From: Latrodectus hesperus
Lineage: Eukaryota > Arthropoda > Arachnida > Araneae > Theridiidae
NCBI GenBank assembly: GCA_037975125.1
Contig: CM075855.1
Location: forward strand, 109,272,745-109,336,744
Reading direction: 5' to 3'
Length of the DNA stretch: 64,000 nucleotides
Of the stretch, positions 1-13,139 are shown piece after piece. The notes under the pieces were generated by a model. The model saw nothing but the letters and a program-made list of their open reading frames with translations, was not told the origin of the DNA and did not search any database. The stretch's first letter is position 1. The number at the start of each line of letters is the position of its first letter. The translations under genes were made by a program, and so were the position numbers.

Positions 1-300
1 CTGTGAAGTGTGGTTCCTGCCAAAATCAGTAGCCAGAGAAGCCGCCATTCTTGGAGATCACCGCTGCCGACACGCCTCGGCATTGATTCAAAGAGACTTG
101 TGGATGTGCTGTTGGGGTACAGCAGACCAAGCAGTTTCCACACATTGCAAAAACTGAACTGGTGTGGCAGCTGGGGATGTAATCTGGGTCAATCGTTGAG
201 CAAACATGAACCACGTGTTTTCGATCGGCGAAAGATCCGGTAAGCAAGCAGGCGAGGGAAGCAATTCAATCTGGCGATTGATGAAGAAGAATTAATATTA
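1..300. other. GC-richer unidentified segment at window edge
   Basis: The first 250 bases are much less AT-rich than the following kilobases and have high sequence complexity. Neither strand has an open frame longer than about 77 codons, and I recognise no protein family. A sequence like a splice donor (CCG then GTAAGC) occurs near 238-245 on the plus strand. The segment could be the end of an untranslated exon or the edge of a decayed transposon cut by the window. Confidence 0.25.
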
Positions 301-425
301 CTGCATTTGAATGGAGTTTCTGTATTTATGACTGTTACTTTTAATGAAAATATGTTTGGGATATTGATTTATTTTACAACGCATAAAATAATGTGAAAAT
401 ATTTAAGTATTATATAAGATATAAG

Positions 426-484
426 ATGCCTTACTTAATCTTGAAGGATAAAATCTATTTATCCTTCAAGATTAAGTAAGGCAT
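426..484. repeat. Perfect 27-bp inverted repeat, 5-nt loop
   Basis: The arms at 426-452 and 458-484 are exact reverse complements and are separated by ATCTA. The arm starts ATGCCTTACTTAATC. Pairing continues outward for a few bases after one G-T pair. The loop is too short for a typical pre-microRNA. The perfect match suggests a recent snap-back duplication or a very small foldback element. Confidence 0.9.
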
Positions 485-489
485 TTTAA

Positions 490-1690
490 AAGTAATTCTT
501 AGAAATAATACCTGTGACACAAGGAAAGATATCTTAACAATATTCTCTAAACACAATGTTCAGATACTAGTAATAAATGGATCTAACTGTGTTAGATCGA
601 ATACTCTGACTTTCATCATAACTTATAGGATTTGAAAATATGTTTTTCATGTGAAGTTTTTATAAATATGGCAAGAACTTCCAAATACACTTATAAGCAA
701 TAATTTCTTTCACGGTTTTAAAATTCATTTAGGAAAATAATTTTTATTTGTATTTTTATTTGAAACATTATTTTATATGAAAACGTAAAGTCCTTAATAA
801 AAATCTAAATAAAATAAAAAGTAAAATCGAGAATAATTTTTGTTTACACAAGAATGATAATATGATATCCTTTGGAAAGATAATCTCTTCTATAAGATGT
901 TTCTTTGTATATATGGTATATATTGTTTGATTATTCTGTACTTACTGTAGTGTAAATGTTTGAACAAAAAATAGTTTTTATTCACAAAAGCAATGATTTA
1001 TTTAGAAATCAAAAACTAAGTCACGCATGTAAGCCAACTGAGTATGTTTTTTGTTATACACAGGCATAACTAAAATACTCAAATGGCGTTCTGATAATAA
1101 AGTTGTTTCAAAGTATCTTCAGAGAAACTTGTCTTATATTTTCATATCGTTTTTCATTCGTTATTTTTATAAAACAATGCTAAGAATATATAACCATATT
1201 TGAAACTGTTAATTGATCAAGAAATAGACTAGTTGTCTATGTATTCAAACTGTCAATCAAGCTGCAGATACGATAATAAGAATATCATCACCTCCAAAAG
1301 TATATTTAAAATCTTTATCGAAAAGATATTAATTCTGCCATCTCTGAAGTGCATTTGAATCACTTGCTGTTAAAAGGAACTTGATTTGGTCATTTGTAAA
1401 GATAATTTGATTTAATAGTTTTTGAAAAGCATTTGTGTGACCCAATCATTGCTGAAAGGAATGTGTATCACTTATTGTTGAATGAAACGTAATTGATTCA
1501 TTGAAAAAGTTAGCTTGTTTTAATAATTTTTGGCGATAATTTAATCATTGTTGAACTAATACATCTAATCATTGCTTGAAATAAGTTTACTGTGATTCAT
1601 AGTAATATTATATTAACAACTCGAGAATAATTATTAACACAGACAGTAAATGATTGAGTGATCTTATTGATAAATCATCCAATTATGTTA
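490..1690. other. AT-rich DNA, nothing recognised
   Basis: No coding frame, tRNA-like box or clear repeat is visible. A weak echo of the words CATTTGTGTGACC and AATCATTGCTGAAAG between 1350 and 1580 suggests an old degenerate tandem repeat. Confidence 0.5.
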
Positions 1691-2460
1691 AGCATACATG
1701 CCGGAGGCTTCAGACCACTTTGCCTTATGAAATACGTTTCCAGGGAGCATTACGAGGGGGTAGGTCTACTTTGCATCCCGGGTAACTTTGCGGACTTCTT
1801 CGCAGAGAGGGGAGCAAGACTTCTCTAGCCAAGATACACAGAGATTTCCTACCACACCATAAAGCTACACCTAAAACAAGTTTTTTAAAGGAATTCAAGC
1901 TTCTAAACTGCGAGAAAGGATAAAAACCAAGAGGTGGAAAAATGACCTTCTGAATGTCCTTGATGGTCCATGCCGTTCTACTACACCATAAAGCTACACA
2001 TAAAACAAGTTTTTAAAAGAATTCAAGCTTCTAAACTGCGAGAAAAGATAAAAACCAAGAGGTGGAAAGATGACCTTCTAACCAAGAGGTGGAAAGATGA
2101 CCTTCTGATTGTCCTTGATGGTCCACGCAGTCAAATTGTGGCACAGTTTCGACTGCTGACGGGTCACGACTGTCTGGCTGAACACTTGCACCGCATTGGC
2201 ATCTTAAATTCACCCGACTGTCCGCTCTGCAACTTGACAGAATCCATGAATAGGACCCACCTCCACCACTGTGCTGCACTGCATGGCAGCTCTGAATCAT
2301 CGCTTTATTCGCAAGCCAGAAAACTTTTCGGGCAATGGCTCCGGTCATCTCTCTTACGTTTATGCACTGTATTCACCTGTCCTGTATTCGTCTCATGTCT
2401 ATTTTGAGATTTTCCATATGTTTCATTTGTGTTATTCCTTTTATTTGCCTTGCCATTCGA
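1690..2460 (+). mobile_element. LINE (non-LTR retrotransposon) 3' fragment
   Basis: The frame through 2100-2340 encodes the C-terminal end of a jockey/I-like LINE polyprotein. It reads LLTGHDCLAEHLHRIGI, then a zinc-knuckle-like CPLC, then a spaced H and HHC. That layout (Q-x-RLLTGHD, CPLC, HxxxC) is the usual tail after the RNase H domain in arthropod LINEs. No reverse transcriptase motif is present, so this is a 5'-truncated copy. Its 3' edge is an A-rich stretch near 2460. The upstream 1690-1850 part is GC-richer and probably belongs to the same element, but I could not read a domain in it. The copy is dead. Confidence 0.75.
1852..2106 (+). repeat. Nested tandem duplications inside the LINE fragment
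   Basis: A unit of about 129 bp (starting ACACCATAAAGCTACAC) occurs at about 1852 and again at about 1981 with a few differences. Inside the second copy a 27-bp unit is duplicated in frame at about 2053 and 2080, giving the peptide RWKDDLLT followed by RWKDDLL. The shared breakpoints suggest slippage or unequal exchange after insertion. Confidence 0.85.
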
Positions 2461-2475
2461 AATAAAAAAATATCA

Positions 2476-2650
2476 AGCACTCATATAGCAATTTTCAGCA
2501 CATGAATTCACGTTCTACTAGATGGCTTGTAATGAAGATGATAGAAAGAGAGAAATGTGTGACTATTCATTTCTCTCTTTCTGTCACTTTATTACAAGCT
2601 ATCCAGTAGAGCTCGAATTCATGTTTTGAAAATTGCAATATATATGTGCT
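2476..2650. mobile_element. Foldback (palindromic) MITE-like element
   Basis: Almost the whole segment is one imperfect palindrome. The left arm runs from AGCACTCATATAGC through AGAAAGAGAGAAATG (about 2476-2556). The right arm from about 2567 to 2650 is its reverse complement with roughly one mismatch in six, and the spacer is about 10 bases (TGTGACTATT). It has no coding capacity. It lies directly after the 3' end of the LINE fragment. Confidence 0.75.
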
Positions 2651-2689
2651 TAAAAGTGTGAAGTGACAGAACGAGACTGTCACACGATG

Positions 2690-2938
2690 GGCACACAATC
2701 CGTGTAATCCACGGTACCAAAACCTGAGTTTGGTGGTTTTCTTTGGTGGATTTTCTTATAGTATCCGGCAACCTGATTTTTATTATGTCATAAATATGGA
2801 GATCATTTAAAAATTATGCAGAAAATTCTATTTTAGCAACCCTAGTATTTACGTCATCGTACACATCACACTATGTCATCCAAGCAATATTTATTTATCG
2901 CCAAAATATCTTGGAATCTTGTAATTTTCGGCATCTAT
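2690..2938. mobile_element. Short inverted-repeat element, family X, copy 1
   Basis: The reverse complement of 13.87-14.10 kb aligns along this segment, sharing blocks such as GCAACCTG, CAGAAAATYCTA, CGTATTTAC and CACAMTAYGTCAT. The left end (GTGTAATCCACGGTACC) matches the end of that copy. The 12-bp sequence TGTCACACGATG flanks the segment at 2678-2689 and 2938-2949 and may be a target duplication. It is non-coding and the superfamily is unknown. Confidence 0.65.
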
Positions 2939-2949
2939 GTCACACGATG

Positions 2950-4000
2950 TTGGTTCACCAATAAGTAAACAAGTCTAGTGTTGGCGCAAAGGAAAACACA
3001 TGTTTAAAGGCGTATGAAATTTGGTTTTGAAGGTATGGCAGTAAGTATTTAATTATGATCAAGATCATTGCAAAGGGGAGCGACATTGTTATGAAAAGCC
3101 CCTATGAAACAGCCAACTGTAACATTATTGAAATCATGATGATTTTAAGTAATTGTTTAACTATTTAGGATTTAATTGGGGACAAATTAATGATTAGGAA
3201 GCAAATTCACATTCTGTTAATTACCTTGAAAAGAAAAGGTAGGAAAAAGAGCAATATGAAATATAGGATGCGAATTTTTTGTTTGGTTTGTTATTTACTC
3301 TACGATCAGTTTTCGCGGATTAATTTAATGAACTGATTAATATGTAAAGAAATATGAAAATTAATTTGGGTTTCACTGTAGAACAAAATGATTTTTATAT
3401 TTGAAAATTTTATTTTCAAGCTAAGCTCAAACTATTTGAGGTATAATCAAAATGGTAAAGTAAAACGATTATCTATTTTTCCAAAACATACAGATTCGGC
3501 TTTAATATTAAAATGAATAGCGACAATTTTTTTAACGAAAATCTCATTTAATATCTATTTGTTTAATTACATATAAATAATAATATATATTCCATCGAAT
3601 GTGCAAGAATATAATTTTTAAGGTTATCGAAAGAAACTAAAGTATTCTTTACACAAGTAGACAAAAATAAACAAATTTGAGCTTGAACTTATAGAATATA
3701 CACCAAAAGATTATCAAGAGATTTGAACAATCAGTCACTTTGAAAATGGCATTGTTGTTATTATAACTAATAACCATTGTACCCAATAATTTTGTCCGAC
3801 TTTCCCTAATGTTTACAACATTTAAATATTTTCTTACAAAATACTAAACTATTCGCAGATTATTCAAGACCAGAAGTAGTTACATATGCACTAACTAAAG
3901 GAACTCTTCTATTTATATAAACAAGGGTAAAAAACAAACAAACAAACCTATCGCCTTAATTGCTCTGTTTTCAGCTATCGCCAAAATGGACTTAATTCAG
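2950..4000. other. AT-rich DNA, nothing recognised
   Basis: No supported gene, SINE or tandem array is visible; several runs of A and T occur. Confidence 0.5.
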
Positions 4001-4004
4001 TTTC

Positions 4005-4600
4005 CGTGAGAATCTGGCGACAACGCCCGTCTCTCACGGCCCAAAACGCGCCCATCTGTTTAAAAGGTTGCGTTTATGTATTCCGTGAGGGGACCTCGGC
4101 ATGGATGTCTAGGTAAATAATGAGCTTAAAGGGAGGGGGATGATGCAGTGCTGCCCCCCATCTCTTTCATACTGCATCTTTCTGTTCTCTGCATTCCAAA
4201 TGAAAACGTAGATCCCGCCTGATGATAGGAATCCGCATTAAAGGGAGAGTGAAGCTGGAATCGCAGTGTTCCATCCACTACAAATATGCTAAAATCTTGC
4301 ACGTAGAGGAATTCTGGGAAGAGAACACAGATATGGAAACTTCCCGACCACTGAATGAATCCGTTTTCTGGAGTTTTGTAATTTGAGAAATTTTGGATTT
4401 CGTTTCGTTTAGTGGCTCGCATCGCTGGTTTGCGTTGGCGCTTTTAAGTAGCCAGAGCTTTCTGATTAGAAAAGTTGGCGAGTTGTTTGGAATATATAGA
4501 CACACATCCTCTCTCTCCCCACTGATAAAAGCAGAAGCGTGTGATAGGGATGTAAAAGATTTATTAATGCGTGAAGATTCGAACGGACCGTCAGATTATG
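4005..4600. other. Higher-complexity island, possible regulatory DNA
   Basis: This stretch is less AT-rich than its surroundings and lacks the repeats seen elsewhere. It contains words such as CTGGCGACAACGCCCGTC and GGGGACCTCGGCATGG. Small open frames occur on both strands (up to 98 codons) but none resembles a known family. It could be a conserved non-coding element; cross-species alignment would decide. Confidence 0.25.
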
Positions 4601-4609
4601 AAAGATAAG

Positions 4610-6162
<1,553 letters not shown>

Positions 6163-6469
6163 TATGTATTTGTATTTGGAATTTTGTTTCAATTTTTAAA
6201 TGTATTATAAATGTAGGCAATTGTATTTATTATTTAATTCATGTTTCATTATCTATATAATTCAAATCCTTGTTCTCCGTTTCATCCTATTTCTCATCTT
6301 GAATTATAAAGAGAGTAACTACTAGAAACGGAAAGAAAGGAAATGTTATGATGCAACATTAAACATAAATGTCATGTTTTATTTATACAATTTTGATGTC
6401 AGTATTTGTAATCAATTTAAATAATAATACTAATATAAATTTTAATTTCTTCAAGTCCATCCACAGGTT

Positions 6470-6935
6470 GTCTCGCCGTGGCGAGGGGGACGGAGCTGGC
6501 AGCCGACTGGTTTGCGCTCTTGCCTTCGGTTCAATAGCTCGTGGGTTCGAATCCCACCTTGAGCATGGATGTTTGTAGTGGTTCAGAATCCACTTTAAAC
6601 TGTAGGTTCTGGTCTAATTAGCCCTCGTGTGCAAAAAATGACCGTTGAGGGACAAACAAACAGACAAGTGGGAGGGGGTGCCACTGGGTGGAATGGGTGA
6701 AGTTTGTCGGGATTGTATTCTCCTGGTAAGGTCACCCAAGGCGTGAAGGCCACTTCTCTGTGCCCAGCTAAAGTCTGTTGGCTGCGGAGCTAAGTCAGAC
6801 TTCTGCCACCGGTGATTCAGGTCCCTGACCATAGAAGCTGCCTCATACCCCACCCATGATTAATTCATTTTTTAGGGTGAATGGACTCATGGACCTGATC
6901 TAACTTTGCTGATCATGGGGATTGGAAACAACAAC
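6470..6935 (+). mobile_element. tRNA-derived SINE, family A
   Basis: The head has an RNA polymerase III B box (GTGGGTTCGAATCCCACC, about 6541-6558) with an A-box-like region near 6497-6510. The body reads GCATGGATGTTTGTAG, then AATCCACTTTAAACTGTAGG. The end at about 6925 is GGAAACAACAACAGC, a CAA-rich tail. The same head and body recur at 49743 (plus), 8953 (minus) and 59395 (minus). This is the longest copy of the family here. Confidence 0.85.
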
Positions 6936-7364
6936 AGCAAATAAATGTTTTGTCTGCATTATTTAATGCCTCAATTATAACATTCTGCAGCCCTTCTTTC
7001 CATAAGCACTAAAGAAGCCATAAGAAACGCCATGTCACCGACATGACATTCCTTCCCAATTTTTCAAAGGATATTTTACTCTGCTAAGAGTAGATAAGAA
7101 ATATTCATGGCTTCGAATATCACTTATTTTTATTCCCTAAAGGGTATTTTTTTTAAAAAGTAATGGCATTGGTTACTTGTTCGGATTTTATTAAAAAGGC
7201 TTGTTTGTTTTGGCTCAGTGCAACAAATCTATTTACATATTTTTCATGACACAGCTAAATGCTTTTAACTCACAAATAAAAGTTCTTAAGTATTTAATGA
7301 CTTCACAACTAATAATAATTACCAAACTTTCAACATCTTATTTGATTTGTTTTTACTGAAACCT

Positions 7365-7625
7365 GCAGTCTGCAAAACAAAATGTTCAAAATAGCTAAAA
7401 TCGTTTCGATCTGCAAAACAGAATTTTCAACAAAGCTAAATAAATAGCAAATATATATATCAATAAAACCTGTAATATTTATTTCAATTTTCAAGAAAGC
7501 TAAAATAAATCATTTTGATCTGCAAAACAGAATTTTCAACAAAGCTAAATAAATATAGCAAATATCATTAAAAATTATAATCTCTATTTCCTACAAGACA
7601 CAATTTTCCTAAAAGCTAAGCAATA
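7365..7625. repeat. Degenerate tandem repeat
   Basis: The phrase GATCTGCAAAACAGAATTTT followed by CAACAAAGCTAAATAAATA occurs at about 7409 and 7518, about 109 bp apart, with diverged partial units before and after (TCTGCAAAACAAAATG, CAATTTTCAAGAAAGC, CAATTTTCCTAAAAGC). A half-period of about 50-60 bp is plausible. Confidence 0.75.
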
Positions 7626-7629
7626 TAGT

Positions 7630-8055
7630 AATAAAGTAACTCTCTACTAATAAATAAAATTTATATAAATTGTGTGTATGAGTTCTTTTTGTTCTGTAAT
7701 ATGACCAAGAATGAATTAAGTAAAAAGGAAAATATGTAGTTTTAAAGCCTTACTTAGACTTTTCATTATTAAATTAATAAAGTATGTTTTGGGTATATCC
7801 TAAAAATGCTTATTTAGGCGAATATGTTAATATTATTAATGTTCGCAATTATGTATTGATGCTGGTAAAGTTTCATAAGCAATGAGATAGAAAAGGCATA
7901 AAACAATTTACTGTACACATAATATCTAATTCTATATTTTAAAAATAAGTATATAACTGACGAAGAAATACTTTGTTATACATCAGTTGGATTTGTTTCC
8001 TTTAAGAACTGAATTCATTACCAAAAGCGTGGTTGCAAACAACAGAGAATGCTGT
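7630..8055. other. AT-rich DNA, nothing recognised
   Basis: No coding or repeat structure stands out. Confidence 0.45.
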
Positions 8056-8059
8056 GTGA

Positions 8060-8460
8060 AGAGTAGAGTATTACAAAAACTGACTTACGCCAGACGCGCT
8101 GAAACAGAGTGACGCGTGCGAGCGTCAGCAAAGGGAAACGCACGCCTAATTTTGCGGAGTTGTATGCTGAAGGCGTAGCAGCTTGTGTCACTCAAAGATC
8201 ACGCGACGCTCGCTCTATATATGTTAGGCGACATGCAAGCATCGGGAAAACGCACTGAATTCTGATTCCTGCTCCATTGTCGAGAGCTGTGATTGTCAAA
8301 ATCATTGCGATTAAATATTCGAAGACTGTTTTAAATGATAATAGCAATGGAATGAACTCGGATTCATTTATCTTCTTTGGCGACGACGTGTGTGAGTTCG
8401 GAAATATTTTCCCGATTCACAACGGTCGATGAATTAAGCATTCCATTACTTGTTATTTCT
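8060..8460 (+). promoter_or_regulatory. CpG-rich island with TATA-like box, candidate promoter
   Basis: The segment 8085-8260 is rich in CG dinucleotides (GACGCGTGCGAGCGTCAGC, CACGCGACGCTCGCTC), unusual for this window. A TATATAT box at 8216-8222 is followed about 20-30 bp later by GCATCGGG. No convincing coding exon follows within 400 bp. It could be a promoter with an untranslated first exon, an enhancer, or the end of an unknown element. Sequence alone does not decide. Confidence 0.3.
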
Positions 8461-8952
8461 TTTTCTCTTTTAAAAGTGGTATTCCGAAAAATAATCAGAG
8501 AACAATAACAAATGTTGTTGTTATTCGTGAATAAAATGTTTTGATTATATTAATTGGAATTCAATATAAAGCATTTTACGTGCATACTAAAAGTAAATAT
8601 TTTCCCTAATGTGAAGGAATGAAAAAGAACACTAATTAATAATTAATACAAGCAGTTTTTATTACATTATTTTTTACTTCAAGCTGGCCAAGCCTGTAGT
8701 TTTCGCTTTGCTGGGGATTCTAATAGAAAATGTTGTTCTTAGTTTCAGAAGAAAATAAATTTTTTAAAATGGTTTCTACTAACTTTTAACAATATTTATA
8801 TGATTTTCTAAGTTTTATCCAAAATACTGTTTTAAGTAATAAAATGAATCACCAATAAGCTGTAATCAAATTCAAATATTGGATTGGCTTACCTCAACGG
8901 CCATCTTTTGTACACACACAGGGAATAATTAGATCATAATCTATAATTAAAA

Positions 8953-9062
8953 AAAGTGGATTCTGAGAGCCACTATAAACTTTCGAGCCAAAGGTGGGAT
9001 TCAAAGTCGTGAACTATTGAATCGAAGGAAATCGCTCTAACCATTCGACTACCAACTCGAAA
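8953..9062 (-). mobile_element. tRNA-derived SINE, family A, 5' part
   Basis: Read on the minus strand it has a tRNA-like head (GGTAGTCGAATGGTTAGAGC as A box, TTTGAATCCCACC as B box), then the body word AATCCACTTT. It is clearly related to the copy at 6470 but short and mutated. Confidence 0.75.
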
Positions 9063-9575
9063 ACAAATTAATTGAGGTATAGAATATTTGAAAATTTCCT
9101 TTCATTTGCAAAATATTTCACTGTTGAGATCGCGATTAATTTCATCACCCATTTTATTGCATTTCCCAGTGATTGCATATTATGAAAGTCGAAAACAAGT
9201 ACATTGCATTAAGTTATACTTTTTTCGACACTCGAAAAAATAAAGTCATCAGTGACCTGGCTGAGAATGACGTTGTTCTCATTATCAAAAACTAATGAGT
9301 TCTATTCACGATCTAACCGAAGATCCATCGAGTTCTCTAAGATCATCCTGTGTTCGTTAAACAGATCGTGGTTACAATATCTTCCATGTTAAATGATACT
9401 AATTGGGGTGGCAGGTCAAATCTGAGGATCTTCTAAAATGATATCTCTAAGGATTGGAGAGTTCTTGAGGTCTTCTATTTGGCTGCTGTTTCTATATTAT
9501 AAAAACTTATCCATCTTCTAATATTTTGTGTGGTTGAATGAATCTTTTCTTTCCCAAGTGGGATTTGTAAACATT
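9063..9575. other. Mixed DNA, nothing recognised
   Basis: No family is recognised; composition is slightly less AT-rich around 9240-9480. Confidence 0.4.
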
Positions 9576-9579
9576 TACT

Positions 9580-10060
9580 TTGCATGAAGATCAAAAATTA
9601 TTCTACATTAACTTTTTTTAATCGGAACATTAAATGCAGTATTTTTCCTGCCGGAAAGCTGATGAATTTTATATCCGATACAATCGAAGATCCGTCGTTT
9701 GAAAAAATATGGCTGGAACACTTTAAATGTCTATGTCTTTCCATTAATGTGGTGAGTCTGGGTAAGCGAAAGTTTCTTCTCGAGTATCGACTTCATCATT
9801 TGACCATAGTTGAAAATTACGAAGCAGCTATTCTATCAGCAGAAATGAGTACTCTGAAACGTTTTACAAACAAGCAATATGGTAAACATCATCATGAAGC
9901 GCAATGGAAAAGACACTGTTCACATGATTAGGAGGTGATGAATTTTATACCTGATGCAATAATGTTGTGGCACAGAGTGAAAAAATAGGTGCGAACTCAA
10001 ATGTCAGTTTCGTCATTTGACCCTAGTTCTAAAATTATGAGACGATTGGTTGTGGTTAGA
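9580..10060 (+). other. Unidentified 115-codon frame beside a diverged duplicate
   Basis: A 115-codon open frame runs from 9584 to 9931. Part of its sequence (GATGAATTTTATATCCGATA and CATTTGACCATAGTTG) recurs diverged at about 9937 and 10013 without an open frame. This points to an old tandem duplication of about 280 bp rather than a gene. I do not recognise the peptide, and codon use is not obviously coding. Confidence 0.3.
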
Positions 10061-10246
10061 TGTTTTAGTTCTTTGATGATTCTTTGATTAGATGTTTTAT
10101 TTTTGTTCCAGGTATCCCTTGGTTTGGCGAAAAATTAGGCAATAAATCTTGGCGATAAAATGTAGTTTTTGGTCCATTGAACAATTTATCCTTTTTTACA
10201 TTCATTTCTACTTTACCTTCTCCTTTCCTTCATTTATTTCTGCCTC

Positions 10247-10625
10247 TCAGGGCCATGGTAGCCTAGTGGTAAGGGCATCGGTCTTCCATCCGGAAGTGTG
10301 GGGTTCGATTCCCAATGCCACCAAAGACACACCGAGTACATGCGATATACGTGCTCGTAAAATCTGTGGATTCGAAAGTCCTGTGGTTGGTCGTTGAGCA
10401 GTTATCCTGGGTGCAATGGTCTGGAGAAATTTACACCCTCTTCAGATCAATCTTAAAACTAAAGGAGTGAATCATCTGTGGTGCAATCCATCGCAGGAGT
10501 TTAGAGCTAAGTCGTACTTTCACCTTCGTCTTGTTCTGGCAAAACGAAAGACGCACCCTACTGACATAAATTTGCATAGCCAACGACATAGTGAACTTGG
10601 CTCGTCCAAGTGTCATTAGTAACAG
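10247..10625 (+). mobile_element. tRNA-derived SINE, family D, full head
   Basis: The head GGGCCATGGTAGCCTAGTGG is followed by TCTTCCATCCGG, similar to the anticodon arm of tRNA-Gly(TCC), and by a B box GGGGTTCGATTCCC at about 10300-10313. The body includes GTTGAGCAGTTATCCTGG and TGGTCTGGAGAAATTTAC. It ends with a stem-loop ACTTGG/CCAAGT at 10595-10611 and AGTAACAGCAACGG. Related bodies lie at 14333, 50604 (minus), 50780 and 61862. The Gly origin is an inference from the anticodon-loop match. Confidence 0.85.
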
Positions 10626-10971
10626 CAACGGAATAGTGGTAGGATATCACTTTTTAGAGCGAGAAATACCACGTTCGATTCCAGTAACTGTTCAACTTGA
10701 GATGCATGTTGCTTATCTGATTTCTACATAAATGCTTTGCAAGATAGGATGGGTTTTCTTTTCTTGTCTTTCGTGAATACAGCCACAAAAAATAGAAAGA
10801 CCTATAAAAAGGAAATTTACATGAAGGATAATAAAATATCCTACGAAGACTTCAGGCCTTTGAGCTATCAACTACGTGATATAAATGAAAATGTAATCAG
10901 CGTGGTTAATATAAAATGTGCTCATAACCACGTGTCACAATAAAGAAAACCTTAAAAATTTCAGTATTCAA

Positions 10972-10976
<5 letters not shown>

Positions 10977-11042
<66 letters not shown>
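10977..11042. repeat. (TA)n microsatellite
   Basis: An uninterrupted TA tract of about 66 bp. Confidence 0.97.
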
Positions 11043-11045
<3 letters not shown>

Positions 11046-11941
11046 TGTGTGTCTTATTAAATACATTATAAAATTTATTTTTACCAAGCACTTTATTATA
11101 CATATGTTGTATTATATATGCATTACATGTACCTGTATAAGATATAATTTGAAACTCTTAAAAAGAATTTTATTTAATTTTAAATAAACTATGAATAAAC
11201 ATCATCTTTTTACATTTAATGAATTAAAAATAATAGATAAACGATATAAATAATAGATTTATATTATGATTATATTCTGTGCTTATAGTATAATTCATTA
11301 AAGTGCTTTTCTTTATAGTACTATTCATTAAATTCATTATTTTATGATATGAATGACGTATATGTAAGAATATATTTATGTAAAAAAATGCAATTGAAAT
11401 TAAAATATTATATAAAATATTATTATTACTGCTTATAAATAAAAATATTATAACAGGTTAGTGCTAAGTATTATGTGTCTATTTCGGTGTAACATGTAGT
11501 AAATATTTATCCCTTATAAAGAATATTACTAAAGCAACATATAAAAACTGAACATTTACTTTAAGAAAATGAAATTGAACTCAATCGAAAAATTATTTCT
11601 TTTATTCATATTAAGATTTATTTATTGCATATAACCAATACTATTTGATATCGTATAAAATAATGGAAGATTTTGAAATAGTATATATGTTTCACTGTAG
11701 AGAGAGAGAGAGAAAAAAAACATTTTATGATAAATTTTCAAAGTAGCTCAGTTTTAAACTACATACCATTTAAAGAATATCTAAGAAACATATTTCAAGG
11801 ACTATAAAATACTATAAGAGGGTATAATGTTTAAATTTATAAGAAATTCAATATTTTATAGTTCCTTCTTTTCATGTAACTCATAACATACAAAAATGGC
11901 ATTTTGTGGGGCATGCTTTTCTATAAAATGCATAAAAGGCT

Positions 11942-11945
<4 letters not shown>
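11043..11945. other. AT-rich DNA, nothing recognised
   Basis: Contains only a short (AG)n patch near 11699-11712 and A/T runs. No feature is supported. Confidence 0.5.

Positions 11946-12035
<90 letters not shown>
11946..12035. repeat. (TA)n microsatellite
   Basis: An uninterrupted TA tract of about 90 bp. Confidence 0.97.
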
Positions 12036-12039
<4 letters not shown>

Positions 12040-13130
12040 TTAATTTTTGTTTAAAGTATGTGACTTTATTTGAAGTATATTTCAATTGATTTCATACTGT
12101 GATTGTTATTAAACATTCTCTTATAAATTACAGCTGAACTAAATTTCTTTTGAAAGTTAAGATTCTATTTATGATAAAGAAAAAAATGTACAGAAATATG
12201 TGTTTGTTAATCACTGATTTCAAGTTTCAAAATAGTAAATCATTAAAAAATTAGTATCAAATGTTAACAATTTTATTTTACTTTTTTATTAACAAAATTA
12301 TACTATTTTTGGTATTTTGCGTGATTATTGTTTACTTCAAAATTTTAGAATAAAAGTGAATAGAACTCAACTAAATCAGAAATACAAGATTTAGCATTAA
12401 AATGTTTAATTATATCGCTATAAAAATAAAAAGAAAGATATGAACTACTATATGCATATATTAATGACAAAGGGAGACTTATATAAGGACCCGATTTGTA
12501 AAAAAGAATAAAAAACTGATCATATATTTATCACATCTTGGATTGAATGTATCGTCTGAGGCAGCTTCATGCAGTTGTCGACAGGTAGAGCTAATCTTCT
12601 TTCTTCGCTTGTTGCCAGTTCAGTGCTTGTGAAGAAACATTTGTACAGCATGACACTTTTGTGTTCTACACTACAGGAAATAAAACTTCTGTTTATTGTG
12701 AATATCCAGGTGTTGAATTTTCTAAAAAGATGAATAATTGAAGATGATGTAAGCAAATGGAAAACATGGGATGCTTGTAAAAAATAAACAACTTGGTTGA
12801 GTGCAATACATAAAATAAAAATATGTGGCGTATCCGATGTATTTTCACACTTAGCCATATAAATTCACTCCCTGTGTAAGTAAGGGATTTAACACCCCTG
12901 AAACATTTTGTTGCTTATGATTCTTGTGTTGGCATTATGTTTTCAAACTATAAAATACTAAATCATTGCAAACTATTCAAGCCACTGAATTTGAAGAACA
13001 AATGTAGTTTTTATAAATTCCTTCTTCTTAATTCAATAAAAGATTATAATTTATTTTGTAACACGTTTAGTACTTAGTGCATAGTTAATTTTTTTATGTC
13101 AGTGGCATATTAGGATCTACCATAATGCTA
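12036..13130. other. AT-rich DNA, one unconvincing frame
   Basis: A 112-codon minus-strand frame at 12520-12858 has no recognisable domain. Nothing else is supported. Confidence 0.4.
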
Positions 13131-13139
13131 AGATACAGA

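Noticed and set aside
426..484. Pre-microRNA gene
   Set aside because: The perfect 27-bp stem with a 5-nt loop lacks the loop size and bulges expected of animal pre-microRNAs; expression data would be needed.
9584..9931. 115-codon plus-strand gene
   Set aside because: Part of the same DNA recurs nearby without an open frame, so selection for coding is doubtful.
10247..10322. tRNA-Gly gene
   Set aside because: The anticodon loop is Gly-like, but the segment continues into a SINE body and the acceptor stem is poor.
12520..12858. 112-codon minus-strand gene
   Set aside because: No recognisable domain, no supporting context, and a length that can arise by chance.
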